Shown here: in pieces, positions 1-8,905 of the stretch
Layout of the letters: every line of letters starts with the position of its first letter
Position numbering within the stretch: position 1 is the stretch's first letter
Assembly (NCBI GenBank): GCA_023423695.1
Contig: JAFAFA010000008.1
Coordinates: 30,637-94,636, forward strand
Reading direction: 5' to 3'
DNA length: 64,000 bases
Origin: Pseudomonadota bacterium
GTDB taxonomy: Bacteria; Pseudomonadota; Alphaproteobacteria; Azospirillales; Azospirillaceae
Notes under the pieces: model-generated
Seen by the model: only the letters and a program-made list of their open reading frames with translations
What the model was told of the DNA's origin: nothing
Database searches by the model: none
Translations under genes and position numbers: made by a program

Positions 1-2
1 AA

Positions 3-1091
3 AAGCTGGTCCCGCTCGAGCATAAGGTGGCGGAGGACGACGCCATCCCGGCGGAGGTGATCGCCGCGATGCGGGAGATGGGCCTGTTCGGCCTGTCGAT
101 CCCGGAAGAGTATGGCGGGCTCGGCCTGTCGATGGCGGAGGAGGTGCAGGTCGCCTTCCAACTGGGCCAGACCTCCCCGGCCTTCCGCTCGCTGATCGGC
201 ACCAACAACGGCATCGGCTCCCAGGGCATCGTCATCGACGGCACGGAGGAGCAGAAGCGCACCTACCTGCCGCGGCTGGCCGCCGGCGAGATCGTCGGCG
301 CCTTCGCCCTGACCGAGCCGGAATCGGGATCGGATGCCGGCAGCTTGCGCACCACCGCCCGCCGCGACGGCGGCCATTTCATCCTGAACGGCACCAAGCG
401 CTACATCACCAACGCGCCGCAGGCCGGCCTCTTCACCGTTTTCGCCCGCACCGACCTGGAAAGCCGCGACGCCCGCGGCGTCTCGGCCTTCCTGGTGGAG
501 GCGGGGACGCCCGGCCTGTCGCTCGGCCCCATCGACAAAAAGATGGGCCAGAAGGGCGCCCACACCTGCGACGTGATCTTCGAGGACTGCCGCGTTCCGG
601 CCAGCGCCATCCTGGGCGGACGGGAAGGGCAGGGCTTCAAGACGGCGATGAAGGTGCTGGACCGCGGCCGCCTGCACATCGGTGCGGTCTGCGTCGGTCT
701 GGCGGAGCGGCTGATCCGCGACAGCCTGTCCTACGCCATGGAGCGCAAGCAGTTCGGCCAGCCCATCGCAGAATTCCAGCTGATCCAGGCGATGCTGGCC
801 GACAGCCGGGCGGAGGCCTATGCCGCCCGCTGCATGGTGCTGGAGACGGCGCGGCGCCGCGACGCCGGGCAGAACGTCAACACCGACGCCGCCTGCTGCA
901 AACTGTTCTCGACGGAGATGGTCGGCCGCGTCGCTGACCGGGCGGTGCAGATCCATGGCGGCGCCGGCTACATTGCCGATTACGGGATCGAGCGCTTCTA
1001 CCGCGACGTCCGCTTGTTCCGCATCTATGAGGGCACCACACAGATCCAGCAACTCGTCATCGCCCGCAACATGATCCGGGAGGCCGCATGA
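3..1091 (+). CDS. Acyl-CoA dehydrogenase, 5' end cut by window edge
   Basis: Oxidises an acyl-CoA to the 2-enoyl-CoA with FAD, passing electrons to ETF. The frame is open from base 3 and family-like residues (LVPLEH) lie upstream of the GTG at 27, so the true start is outside the window. Visible signatures are the FAD/substrate segment ALTEPESGSDAG, the C-terminal IHGGAGYIADYGIERFYRD block and YEGTTQIQ, whose Glu is in the position of the catalytic base of medium-chain-type enzymes. The stop overlaps the start of the ligase gene (ATGA), so the two are translationally coupled. The substrate cannot be read from sequence; the importer and ligase that follow suggest an imported carboxylic acid. 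Confidence 0.93.
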   Translation, partial: KLVPLEHKVAEDDAIPAEVIAAMREMGLFGLSIPEEYGGLGLSMAEEVQVAFQLGQTSPAFRSLIGTNNGIGSQGIVIDGTEEQKRTYLPRLAAGEIVGAFALTEPESGSDAGSLRTTARRDGGHFILNGTKRYITNAPQAGLFTVFARTDLESRDARGVSAFLVEAGTPGLSLGPIDKKMGQKGAHTCDVIFEDCRVPASAILGGREGQGFKTAMKVLDRGRLHIGAVCVGLAERLIRDSLSYAMERKQFGQPIAEFQLIQAMLADSRAEAYAARCMVLETARRRDAGQNVNTDAACCKLFSTEMVGRVADRAVQIHGGAGYIADYGIERFYRDVRLFRIYEGTTQIQQLVIARNMIREAA

Positions 1092-2656
1092 CCGCAGGCC
1101 GGCCGGTTCCCGATTTCGCTCGCATGGTGGCGGCCCTGCCGCCGCGCATCAGCCACGCGGCGCTTGCCTGGGCGGAGCGGACGCCGGACGCCCCCGCCCT
1201 GTTCGACGGGGTGCAGGAGTGGAGCTATAGGCGTCTGGCCGCGGCGGTCGGGCTCGCCGCCGGCCATCTCGACCGGCTGGGCGTGCGCGGCGGCGACCGG
1301 GTGATGATCGTCTGCGAGAACAGCCTTGCCGCCGTCACCCTGATCCTGGCGGCGAGCGAGCGCGATGCTTGGGCCGTCATCGTCAACGCCCGGCTGTCCG
1401 ACCGCGAGATCGACGGCATCCGCGACCATTGTCGGCCGCGCCGGGTCTTCTATACCGATGCGGTATCCCCCGACGCCGCCGCCCATGCCGTGCGACACGG
1501 TGCCGAAGCGCTTGGCGATGCGGAGTTGCCGCCGATGACCGTCGGCCCGCTGCTCGACGCCGATCCGGAGCCTGTCCATGCCGGGAACCAGCGGCAGGTC
1601 GGCGCGCTGATCTACACCTCCGGCACCACCGGCAAGCCGAAGGGCGTGATGCTGTCGCACCGCGGCCTGCTGTTCGTCGCCTCGGTGTCGGGCTGGATGC
1701 GCGGGCTGGGCCCCGGTGACCGCACCTATGGCGTGCTGCCGGTCAGCCATGTCTTCGGCCTCGCCTCCACCTGCCTCGGCACGCTCTATGCCGGCGGTTG
1801 CCTGCACACGGTTCCCCGCTTCGCGCCGGCAGCGGTGTGGCAGGCGATGGAACAGGATGGCGTGACCGTGTTCCAGGGTGTTCCAGCCATGTACGCCAAG
1901 CTGGTGGAGCACGCCACCGTCACCGGCCGCACCCCGGCGGCACCGGCCCTGCGCTATCTGTCGTCGGGCGGTTCGGTGCTGGACCTCGACCTCAAGCTGG
2001 CGGTGGAGCGGGTCTTCGGCCTGCCGCTGCACAACGGCTACGGCCTGACCGAATGCTCGCCGACGGTGACGCAGACCCGGTTGGACGCGCCCCGCGGAGA
2101 CACCTCCATCGGCCCGGCCCTGCCGCTGGTGGAGATGCGCTTCGTCGATCACGTCACCGGCCTGGACGTTGCCGACGGCGAGCCGGGAGAGCTCTGGGTC
2201 CGCGCCCCCAACGTGATGCTCGGCTATTACCGTGAGCCGGCGCTGACCGCCCAGGTCATCACCGACGACGGCTGGCTGAAGACCGGCGACGTCGCCCGGT
2301 TGGAGCCGGACGGCTGCGTCACGGTGGTCGGCCGCATCCGCGAGATCGTCATCCGCTCCGGCTTCAACGTCTATCCGGAAGAGGTGGAAGGCGTGCTGAC
2401 CAGCCACCCGGCGGTGACGCTGGCCGCCGTGGTCGGCCACGCCGTCGCCGGCAACGAGGAGGTGGTGGCCTTCGTCCAGTTCGTCCCCGGCCGCAACGCC
2501 ACGGAGGACGAACTGAAGGCCTGGGCTGCCGAACGCCTCGCCCCCTACAAGCGCCCGTCGCGCATCGTCGCCATGGACGCCCTGCCGGCCAGCCCGACCG
2601 GCAAGCTGCTGAAAAGCGGCCTCCGGGCGCTCGCCGCCGAGGTGATGGCCGCCTGA
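1088..2656 (+). CDS. Acyl-CoA ligase (AMP-forming, ANL superfamily)
   Basis: Activates a carboxylic acid to its CoA thioester through an acyl-adenylate. At 522 residues it is full length. The P-loop YTSGTTGKPKG lies near residue 175, the A5 motif NGYGLTECSP near 318, the hinge DGWLKTGDVA near 398, and the C-terminal PTGKLLKSG lysine near 505. The ATG overlaps the dehydrogenase stop by 4 bp, and a binding-protein gene follows after 37 bp. It is not PaaK-like in length or motifs. Fatty, cyclic or aryl-alkanoic acids are all possible substrates. Confidence 0.92.
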   Translation: MTAGRPVPDFARMVAALPPRISHAALAWAERTPDAPALFDGVQEWSYRRLAAAVGLAAGHLDRLGVRGGDRVMIVCENSLAAVTLILAASERDAWAVIVNARLSDREIDGIRDHCRPRRVFYTDAVSPDAAAHAVRHGAEALGDAELPPMTVGPLLDADPEPVHAGNQRQVGALIYTSGTTGKPKGVMLSHRGLLFVASVSGWMRGLGPGDRTYGVLPVSHVFGLASTCLGTLYAGGCLHTVPRFAPAAVWQAMEQDGVTVFQGVPAMYAKLVEHATVTGRTPAAPALRYLSSGGSVLDLDLKLAVERVFGLPLHNGYGLTECSPTVTQTRLDAPRGDTSIGPALPLVEMRFVDHVTGLDVADGEPGELWVRAPNVMLGYYREPALTAQVITDDGWLKTGDVARLEPDGCVTVVGRIREIVIRSGFNVYPEEVEGVLTSHPAVTLAAVVGHAVAGNEEVVAFVQFVPGRNATEDELKAWAAERLAPYKRPSRIVAMDALPASPTGKLLKSGLRALAAEVMAA

Positions 2657-2693
2657 CGTCAACAAACAAAATCCTGTGGGAGGAAACAAGACC

Positions 2694-3872
2694 ATGAAGC
2701 GGACACTTGCCCATCTCGTCACAGTCTCGGCCATGGCCCTCTCCGTGGCGCTCGGCGCCGGGGCGGTGCAGGCCAAGGAGTTCCTGCTGGGCTCCGAACT
2801 GCCGCTGACCGGCAGCCTCGCCCGTGTCGGCCAGGGCATGCATGAAGGCATCTCGGTCGCCATCGAGATGGCGAACAAGAGCTATGCCGGCAAGCACAGC
2901 TTCAAGGTCCAGACCATCGACGACGAGACCTCCCCGGCCAAGGCGGTGGCCGCGGTGGAGAAGCTGGTCGGCGACGGGGTGGTGGCGATCACCGGCGGCT
3001 ACGGCTCCAACATCATCGGTCCGGCGTCGGAAGCGGCACAGAAGGCCGGGCTGGTCTACATCACCTCCGGCGGCGTGTCGCCGGAACTGACCCAACGCGG
3101 TTATCCCACCTTCTTCCGCATCAACAACACCGACGGCTACGCCCTGGCCATGATCGGCCTGCTGCAGGACATGGGCGCCAAGAAGATCTCCATCGTCTAC
3201 CTGAACAAGGATGCCACCAGCAGCCTCGCCCGCCAAGTGAACTCGGCGCTGACCGCCAAGGGCGTCACCGTGGGCATGCACGAGTTCGATGCCTCCACCA
3301 GCGATTTCAAGCCGCTGATGAACAAGGTGAAGCTCCAGGACCGCCCCGATGCCATCGCCATGGTCGGCTACGAGAACGACTATGTCGGCATCCTGCGGGC
3401 ATCCAAGGTGCTGAAGCCGCAGGTCAAGGCGGTGGTCGGCGTCTGGTCGCTCGCCACCGCGCAGATGGCCAAGGAATTTCCCGACCTGATGGAGAATGTC
3501 TACGGCACCTCCATGCTGCCCTATCCGGTGGAGTTCACCCAGCCGGAGGCGGTGGAGTTCGCCGCGACCTACAAGACGCTGTTCAACAAGGAACCCGACT
3601 ATCTGGGCCAGTTCGGCTATGTCCAGACCCGCCTGCTGATTGACGCCGTGGTCCGCGCCGACGAGGCCGGGACACTGGGCAAGGGCGGCCTGCCCGACGA
3701 GCTGCGCAAGACCGACGCCAACACCCTGATCGGCCGCGTCACCTTCGATAAGAACGGCGACAACCTGAACTTCACCCACCGCATGGGCCAGCACCAGGGC
3801 GGCAAGGTGGTCCTGGTCTGGCCGCAGGACGCCGCCAATGGAAAGATGAACTTCCCGGCGGTGCCGTGGTGA
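2694..3872 (+). CDS. Branched-chain-amino-acid-type ABC importer, substrate-binding protein
   Basis: Periplasmic type I binding protein (LivJ/Peripla_BP_6 family). I chose the ATG at 2694, which follows GGGAGGAAAC at 2678-2687. The longer GTG start at 2676 would place residues ahead of a normal signal peptide (MKR, then a hydrophobic stretch ending VQA-KE). The mature part shows the family pattern GSELPLTGSLARVGQGMHEG, a short IDDETSP segment and GGYGSN. Its position between CoA-ligase and permease genes suggests a carboxylic acid ligand rather than leucine, as in aromatic-acid Liv-type systems; this is inference. Confidence 0.92.
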   Translation: MKRTLAHLVTVSAMALSVALGAGAVQAKEFLLGSELPLTGSLARVGQGMHEGISVAIEMANKSYAGKHSFKVQTIDDETSPAKAVAAVEKLVGDGVVAITGGYGSNIIGPASEAAQKAGLVYITSGGVSPELTQRGYPTFFRINNTDGYALAMIGLLQDMGAKKISIVYLNKDATSSLARQVNSALTAKGVTVGMHEFDASTSDFKPLMNKVKLQDRPDAIAMVGYENDYVGILRASKVLKPQVKAVVGVWSLATAQMAKEFPDLMENVYGTSMLPYPVEFTQPEAVEFAATYKTLFNKEPDYLGQFGYVQTRLLIDAVVRADEAGTLGKGGLPDELRKTDANTLIGRVTFDKNGDNLNFTHRMGQHQGGKVVLVWPQDAANGKMNFPAVPW

Positions 3873-4063
3873 GTGGGAGGGGGAGATGTTGGCTTCGATT
3901 GCCCCCTCCCCATCCCTCCCCCGCTTTGCGGGAGAGGGGGCAGGATGCCTGCGGGAGTTTTCAAACGGGCGGCGGCAGTCCCCTCTCCCGCGAAGCGGGG
4001 GAGGGTTAGGGAGGGGGCAGAGCACCTCCCACCCGTCCCGCCACCCCCAACAGGGCGCAACCC
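3873..4063. repeat. Inverted pair of REP-like intergenic palindromes
   Basis: Two copies of a roughly 38-bp GC-rich element face each other at about 3900-3938 and 3981-4017. Each has an internal hairpin of the type CTCCCGCGAAGCGGGGGAG flanked by CCCTCCC or GGGAGGG tracts. The right copy, with its flank GGCGGCAGTCCCCTCTCCC, recurs in reverse orientation near 63844-63892. The pair sits inside the operon between the binding protein and livH and may cause partial termination or mRNA stabilisation. No gene is seen here. Confidence 0.8.
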
Positions 4064-4942
4064 ATGTTCGAACTGACGCTCCAGGCATTGTTCTCCGGCC
4101 TGCTCGCCGGCGGTTATTACGCGACCGTGGCGGTCGGGTTGGCGCTGGTGTTCGGGACCATGCGGGTCATCAACCTTGCCCATGGCGAGCTGGTGCTGCT
4201 GGCCGCCTACGTCGCCTACGCCGCTGAATCCAACTATGGCGTCAGCCCGGTGCTGGCGATCCCGGTGGCGCTGGTGATCGTCGCGGCTGCATCGGCCATC
4301 GTCTATGCGCTGCTCAGCCGCATCGATCAGGACCGTGAGATCAACTCGCTGATCCTCACCTTCGGGCTGGGGATCATCCTGACCAACACCATCCTGTCGA
4401 TCTGGGCGGCCGACATCCGGTCGACCTCCGATCCCTGGTTCCAGGATTCGATGGTGGTCGCCGACACGCTGTTCGCGATGAACGCGGAGGTCGCGGCCTT
4501 CGTCGGCGGGCTGGTGCTGATGGCCGGTGTCTGGTGGTGGCTGAACCATTCCTGGCAGGGTCGGGCCGTGCGGGCACTGTCGTCGAACCGGGCGGCGGCG
4601 ACGCTGATGGGGGTCAACCCGCGGAAGATCGAGATCCTGTCCTTCATGATCGCCGCCCTGCTCGCCACCTTCGCCGGCTTCGCCATCTACACCGGCAAGA
4701 CCGTCTTCCCGGCGCTGGGCCATGTGCTGACGGTCAAGGCCTTCATCATCACCGTGCTGGCCGGAATGGGATCGATCCCCGGTGTGCTGATCGGCGCCGT
4801 GATGATCGGCGTCATCGAATCGCTGACGGTCACCTATCTGTCCGCCTCGCTGCAGGAGTTGGCGGGAATGATCCTGTTCCTGGTCGTGCTGTTCGTCTCG
4901 CCTTCGGGCCTGTTCGGAGGCGGGAGGGCGCTGGCGCGATGA
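4064..4942 (+). CDS. livH: Branched-chain-type ABC importer permease LivH
   Basis: Inner-membrane permease of a Liv-type importer, 292 residues with about eight hydrophobic segments. Family signatures are GGYYATVAVGLALVFGTMRVINLAHGE in the N-terminal third (residues about 14-40) and the loop VLAGMGSIPGVLIGA near 230-244, which contacts the ATPase. It ends in the ATGA overlap that starts livM, so subunits are coupled. It is paired with the LivM, LivG and LivF genes immediately downstream. Confidence 0.93.
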   Translation: MFELTLQALFSGLLAGGYYATVAVGLALVFGTMRVINLAHGELVLLAAYVAYAAESNYGVSPVLAIPVALVIVAAASAIVYALLSRIDQDREINSLILTFGLGIILTNTILSIWAADIRSTSDPWFQDSMVVADTLFAMNAEVAAFVGGLVLMAGVWWWLNHSWQGRAVRALSSNRAAATLMGVNPRKIEILSFMIAALLATFAGFAIYTGKTVFPALGHVLTVKAFIITVLAGMGSIPGVLIGAVMIGVIESLTVTYLSASLQELAGMILFLVVLFVSPSGLFGGGRALAR

Positions 4943-5910
4943 GGAATTCCCTGATGAACCGCATTGTTCTGATCGCGGCCCTCGCCATCGCCTATGTCGG
5001 CGTGCCTCTGGTCTTCGGCGGCAACGCCTATGTGCTGGGGCTGATCGTGGCGGCGCTGACCATCGCCGGGGTGGCGGTGGCCTGGGCGCTGCTGGGCAAT
5101 CTCGGCGGCATGGTCAGCTTCGGACACGCCGCCTTCTTCGGGGTGGGCTCCTACACGTCGGCCGTGCTGGCGATGAAGCTGGGGGTGCCGGTCTTCGCAG
5201 CCATGCTGCTGGGCGGGGTGGGGGCGGCGGTGTCGTCCATCGCCATGCTGCCGGCGCTGCGGTTGCGCGGTCCCTATTTCGCGCTCGCCATCCTCGCCTA
5301 TGCCCACATCTTCCAGATTCTGGCGACGGAGATGACACCCATCACCGGCGGGGCCGGCGGGCTGCTGTCGATCCCGCGCTTTCCGAGTTTTCTGGGTTTC
5401 GATTTCGGCGACAAGACCGGCGGCTACCTGATCGTGCTGACCATCGTGGTGCTGGCGGCGCTCGCCTATGACGCCATCCGGCGCAGCACCTGGGGGCTTG
5501 CCCTGAAGGCGATGCACGACACCGAGGTCGCCACCCGCGTCGTCGGCGTGCCAAGCACCCATCTGAAGGCGGCGATGCTGGTGCTGTCGGCCTTCATCAC
5601 CGGGGTGGTCGGCGCCTTCAACGCCCATTTCATCAGCTTCCTCGACCCCGACTACGCTTTTTCCAGCGGCTGGACCGTGCTGCCCATCGCAGCGGCGATC
5701 TTCGGCGGCTACCGCACGGTGTGGGGGCCGGTGGTGGGGGCGCTGGCGATCTATCTGGTCGACCAGCTTCTGTTCAAGCCGATCCTGCCGCACGGCCACC
5801 AGATGATCCTCGGCGTGCTGCTCTGCGCCATGATCCTGTTCAGCCCCGGCGGCCTGATGCCGGCGCTCAGCCGCCGCCCAGCGAAGGAGAGCCGCCATGC
5901 TCACGCTTGA
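4939..5910 (+). CDS. livM: Branched-chain-type ABC importer permease LivM
   Basis: Second permease subunit, 323 residues. The open frame reaches far upstream, but the start is set by the ATG at 4939 overlapping the livH stop. Signatures include LGNLGGMVSFGHAAFFGVGSY near residues 53-73 and the cytoplasmic coupling segment YDAIRRSTWGLALKAMHDTEVA followed by GVPSTHLK. Membrane segments alternate throughout. The stop lies 11 bp inside the following livG gene. Confidence 0.93.
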   Translation: MRNSLMNRIVLIAALAIAYVGVPLVFGGNAYVLGLIVAALTIAGVAVAWALLGNLGGMVSFGHAAFFGVGSYTSAVLAMKLGVPVFAAMLLGGVGAAVSSIAMLPALRLRGPYFALAILAYAHIFQILATEMTPITGGAGGLLSIPRFPSFLGFDFGDKTGGYLIVLTIVVLAALAYDAIRRSTWGLALKAMHDTEVATRVVGVPSTHLKAAMLVLSAFITGVVGAFNAHFISFLDPDYAFSSGWTVLPIAAAIFGGYRTVWGPVVGALAIYLVDQLLFKPILPHGHQMILGVLLCAMILFSPGGLMPALSRRPAKESRHAHA

Positions 5911-6622
5911 AGGCGTCCAGGTCAATTTCGGCGGCGTCCAGGCGTTGAAGAGCGCCAGCTTCTCCGTCGCGGAGGGCGAGAGCATCGGTCTGGTCGGCCC
6001 GAACGGTGCCGGCAAGACCACGCTGTTCAACGTCATCTCCGGCGTGGTGCGGCCGACCGCAGGCCGGCTCGACTTCCGCGGCACCTCGCTCTTGAAGCTG
6101 CCGGAATGGAAGCGGGCGCGGCTCGGCATCGGCCGCAGCTTCCAGATCCCGCGCCCCTTCGGCCATTGCACGGTGCGGGAAAACCTGCTGGTCGCCCAAC
6201 GCTTCGGCGCCGGAAAAAAGGATCCCAAGCGGATCGACGAGATCCTCGACATCCTGAACCTGCGCGACAAGGCCGACCGCGACGCCACCACCGAACTGGC
6301 GCTGACCGAGCACAAGGCTCTGGAGGTCGGCAAGGCGCTGGCGACGGAGCCCAGCCTGCTCCTGCTCGACGAGGTGCTGGCCGGGCTGGAGACCAGCGGC
6401 AAGCGCGCCTTCATGGAACGTCTGGCGGCGGTGCGCGACCGCTACCGCCTCGCCATGGTCATCATCGAGCACGACATCGCCACCATCGCCGCGCTCTGCC
6501 CGCGGGTGCTGGTGCTGAACTTCGGCCAGATCATCGCCGACGGCTCCCCCGACGCGGTGTTCCGCGACCCCGAGGTGATCCGCAGCTATACGGGCGAAAC
6601 CACCCTTGCGGAGGCGTCATGA
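5897..6622 (+). CDS. livG: Branched-chain-type ABC importer ATPase LivG
   Basis: ATPase subunit, 241 residues. Walker A GPNGAGKTTLFN is at about 35-46 and Walker B LLLLDEVLAGL near 155-165. The signature loop is not LSGGQ but reads ALTEHKALEVGKALA, which marks the Liv subgroup that has TLPDRKRLEVARALA in the second LivG of this window. It overlaps livM by 14 bp and livF by 4 bp. Function as one half of the LivGF dimer is well supported; the substrate is unknown. Confidence 0.92.
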   Translation: MLTLEGVQVNFGGVQALKSASFSVAEGESIGLVGPNGAGKTTLFNVISGVVRPTAGRLDFRGTSLLKLPEWKRARLGIGRSFQIPRPFGHCTVRENLLVAQRFGAGKKDPKRIDEILDILNLRDKADRDATTELALTEHKALEVGKALATEPSLLLLDEVLAGLETSGKRAFMERLAAVRDRYRLAMVIIEHDIATIAALCPRVLVLNFGQIIADGSPDAVFRDPEVIRSYTGETTLAEAS

Positions 6623-7341
6623 CCAACGCGCTCGACATCCTGACGCTGCGCGCCGGCTATGGCGCGATCAATGTGCTGTGGGACGTCTCGCTGTCGGTGG
6701 AGACCGGCAAGACCACGGTGATCGTCGGCCCGAACGGCGCCGGCAAGACCACGCTGCTGCGCGCCATCATGGGGCTGGTGCCGGCGACATCCGGCGACGT
6801 CCGCGTCGACGGGCAGAGCCGCAAGGCGGTCAAGACCTGGGACCGGGTGGCCGACGGGCTGGTGATGATTCCCGAAGGCCGGATGATCTTCCCCGACATG
6901 ACGGTGGAGGACAATCTGATGATGGGCGCCTTCCCGCCCGGCTGCCGCAGGGATTGGAAGCGCAACAAGGCGATGGTCATGGATATGTTCCCCCGGCTGG
7001 CGGAACGGCGCGGCCAGATCGCCGGCACCCTGTCGGGCGGGGAGGCGCAGATGCTCGCCATCGGCCGTGGCCTGATGGAGCAGCCGCGCGTCTGCCTGAT
7101 CGACGAGCCGTCGCTGGGCCTCGCCCCCGTCGTGGTGGACGAGATCTTCCGTATCCTCGCCCGGCTGCGGGCGGAAGGGCTGACCATCCTGCTGGTGGAG
7201 CAGAACACCAGCCGCGCCCTTAAGATCGCCGACCATGTCTATCTGATGCAGTCCGGCAAGGTCGTGCTGTCCGAACGCGGCGACCGGGTGGACCTGGACC
7301 GCCTGCACGCGCTTTACTTCGCGCACGAAACAGCTGCGTGA
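6619..7341 (+). CDS. livF: Branched-chain-type ABC importer ATPase LivF
   Basis: Second ATPase, 240 residues from the ATG at 6619 that overlaps the livG stop. Walker A GPNGAGKTTLLR, a canonical signature LSGGEAQMLAIGRGLM, and Walker B VCLIDEPSLGLAP are all intact, followed by the LivF-typical VEQNTSRAL switch region. With the binding protein and livHMG it completes a five-component importer inside one operon. The thioesterase gene follows directly. Confidence 0.93.
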   Translation: MTNALDILTLRAGYGAINVLWDVSLSVETGKTTVIVGPNGAGKTTLLRAIMGLVPATSGDVRVDGQSRKAVKTWDRVADGLVMIPEGRMIFPDMTVEDNLMMGAFPPGCRRDWKRNKAMVMDMFPRLAERRGQIAGTLSGGEAQMLAIGRGLMEQPRVCLIDEPSLGLAPVVVDEIFRILARLRAEGLTILLVEQNTSRALKIADHVYLMQSGKVVLSERGDRVDLDRLHALYFAHETAA

Positions 7342-7352
7342 CAGGACAGGGT

Positions 7353-7784
7353 ATGAACGACTTGTTGAACGGGGAGCCGGAATCGGGATTCCAGCGACTG
7401 CTGGGCTACGCCTTGAGTCGCTGGGAGGAGGGGGAGGCGGAGCTGGCGATGGCCATCGACGACCGCCACCTGAACCGGGCCGGGGTGGTGCATGGCGGGG
7501 TTCTGGCGACGCTTTTGGATACGGTTTCCGGATTCTCGGCAACATACTGTCCCTTCCCCGGCCGGGTGCGGCGGGTGGTGACGCTGTCGCTGTCGACAAG
7601 CTTCCTGGGGCAGGCGCGCACCGGTACGCTGGTCGCCACCGGCCGGCTGCGCGGCGGCGGGCGCAAGATCATCGGGGTGGCGGCGGAGATCCGCCACGGC
7701 GACACCGGCGCCCTGATCGCCACGTCGGAAGGCATGTTCAAATACCGGCCGGGCAGCGAGAACCGGGAGGGAACCGAGCTATGA
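7353..7784 (+). CDS. PaaI-like hotdog-fold acyl-CoA thioesterase
   Basis: Predicted hydrolase of CoA thioesters, 143 residues. The hotdog signature NRAGVVHGGVLATLLDTVSGF (about residues 43-63) carries the HGG of PaaI/YdiI proteins, followed by the conserved beta strands VVTLSLSTSFLG and VATGRL. The ATG at 7353 sits behind ACAGGACAGG. A GTG at 7338 overlapping the livF stop is an alternative start. In this operon it could release CoA from dead-end intermediates, as PaaI does in phenylacetate breakdown. The stop overlaps the next ATG by 4 bp. Confidence 0.85.
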   Translation: MNDLLNGEPESGFQRLLGYALSRWEEGEAELAMAIDDRHLNRAGVVHGGVLATLLDTVSGFSATYCPFPGRVRRVVTLSLSTSFLGQARTGTLVATGRLRGGGRKIIGVAAEIRHGDTGALIATSEGMFKYRPGSENREGTEL

Positions 7785-8563
7785 GCGGACAATTGACCGT
7801 CGCGCGCCAGGGCCGCGTGATGGTGCTGACCATGGACGACGCGGCAACCAGGAACGCGCTGGGGCCGGAGATGATGGCCGCCGCCCGCGACGCGCTGACC
7901 CAGGCGGCCGAGGATCCGGGGGTGGGCGCCATCGTCCTGACCGGGGCCAACGGCAGCTTCTGTTCCGGCGGCAACCTGGGCCGGTTGCTCGGCAACGCCA
8001 AGGCCGATCCGGAGGTGACCCGCGCCAGCCTGGAGCGCTTCCATGGCTGGACCCGCGCCATGCGCGCCTGCCCGAAGCCGGTGATCGCCGCCGTCGAGGG
8101 GGCCGCCGCCGGGGCGGGCTTCTCGGTGGCATTGGGGTGCGACCTGATCGTCGCGGCCGAGGATGCGGTGTTCACGCTGGCCTATGTGAAGGTTGGCCTG
8201 AACCCGGACGGCGGCGCCTCCGCCTTCCTCGCCCGCGCCGCGACGCCGCAGCTGGCGGCCGAGATCATGTTCGAGGGCGGCAAGATCGGTGCGGCGCGGC
8301 TGGCTCAACTCGCCATCGTCAACCGGGTGGTGGCGCCCGGCACCGCTCTTGCGGAGGCGCTGGCCTGGGCGGAGCGGCTGGCCGATGGGCCGACGCTCGC
8401 CATCGGCCGGGCCAAGCGGCTGATCGAGAGCGGCTTCGGCGCACCCGACGACCAGCTCGACCGCGAGGCGGCCTTCTTCGTCGAGGCCTTGCACGGGGCG
8501 GAGGCGGCGGAGGGCATCACCGCCTTCTTCGAGAAGCGGACGCCCGATTACCCCCGCGGCTGA
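7781..8563 (+). CDS. Crotonase-family enoyl-CoA isomerase/hydratase, PaaG-like
   Basis: Crotonase fold, 260 residues. The oxyanion-hole segments CSGGNL (about 61-66) and EGAAAGAGFSVALGCDL (about 105-121) are present. By hand alignment with rat crotonase, the positions of both catalytic glutamates hold Ser and Tyr (SVALGCD, FTLAYVKVG), whereas the NPDGG segment keeps the Asp used by PaaG-type isomerases. I therefore read it as an isomerase-type enzyme rather than a classical hydratase; that part is inference. It is last in the operon and convergent with the small gene at 8567. Confidence 0.85.
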   Translation: MSGQLTVARQGRVMVLTMDDAATRNALGPEMMAAARDALTQAAEDPGVGAIVLTGANGSFCSGGNLGRLLGNAKADPEVTRASLERFHGWTRAMRACPKPVIAAVEGAAAGAGFSVALGCDLIVAAEDAVFTLAYVKVGLNPDGGASAFLARAATPQLAAEIMFEGGKIGAARLAQLAIVNRVVAPGTALAEALAWAERLADGPTLAIGRAKRLIESGFGAPDDQLDREAAFFVEALHGAEAAEGITAFFEKRTPDYPRG

Positions 8564-8566
8564 CCC

Positions 8567-8785
8567 TCAGGCCAGCAACGACAGGGTGGGGTCGGGCGGG
8601 GTGGGTGCCGCGTTTTCCAGGGAGCGGGCGACGTCGGACGGCGCGCCCGGCACCCGCAGTGGCTCCGCCCGACCGGTGAAATGGAGCTCCGTTCCACCAT
8701 CGGTGGTGGCACGCAGATAGGCGACGGCAATGGGGTTCACCAGAACGGTATCCCCCGATATCTCAGTCATCTCAACGAATGCCAT
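8567..8785 (-). CDS. Small FlbD-like conserved hypothetical protein
   Basis: A 72-residue protein with a good ribosome site (GAGAGGAAAG upstream of the ATG at 8785). The pattern ISGDTVLVNPIAVAYLR, then DGGTELHF and a final L.V segment, resembles the small beta-rich FlbD/FlbD-like proteins, in which a short N-terminal sequence precedes VNP. The C-terminus is proline-rich and probably disordered. Function is not known, and nothing flagellar lies next to it. It ends 3 bp from the convergent crotonase gene. Confidence 0.55.
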   Translation of the reverse strand: MAFVEMTEISGDTVLVNPIAVAYLRATTDGGTELHFTGRAEPLRVPGAPSDVARSLENAAPTPPDPTLSLLA

Positions 8786-8905
8786 GGTTTCTTTCCTCTC
8801 ACGCCTATGGGTAAAACACGCTGAAATGGTGTATGTTTCCAGACCGGACGTTCAGTAGGGCTGCATGACCGGAAGGGGGTACCCCTTCGACCTCTTGAAC
8901 GGAAC

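Noticed and set aside
2676..2693. GTG start at 2676 for the binding protein
   Set aside because: It would put six residues before a complete signal peptide and would use the ribosome site as coding sequence; the ATG at 2694 is better placed.
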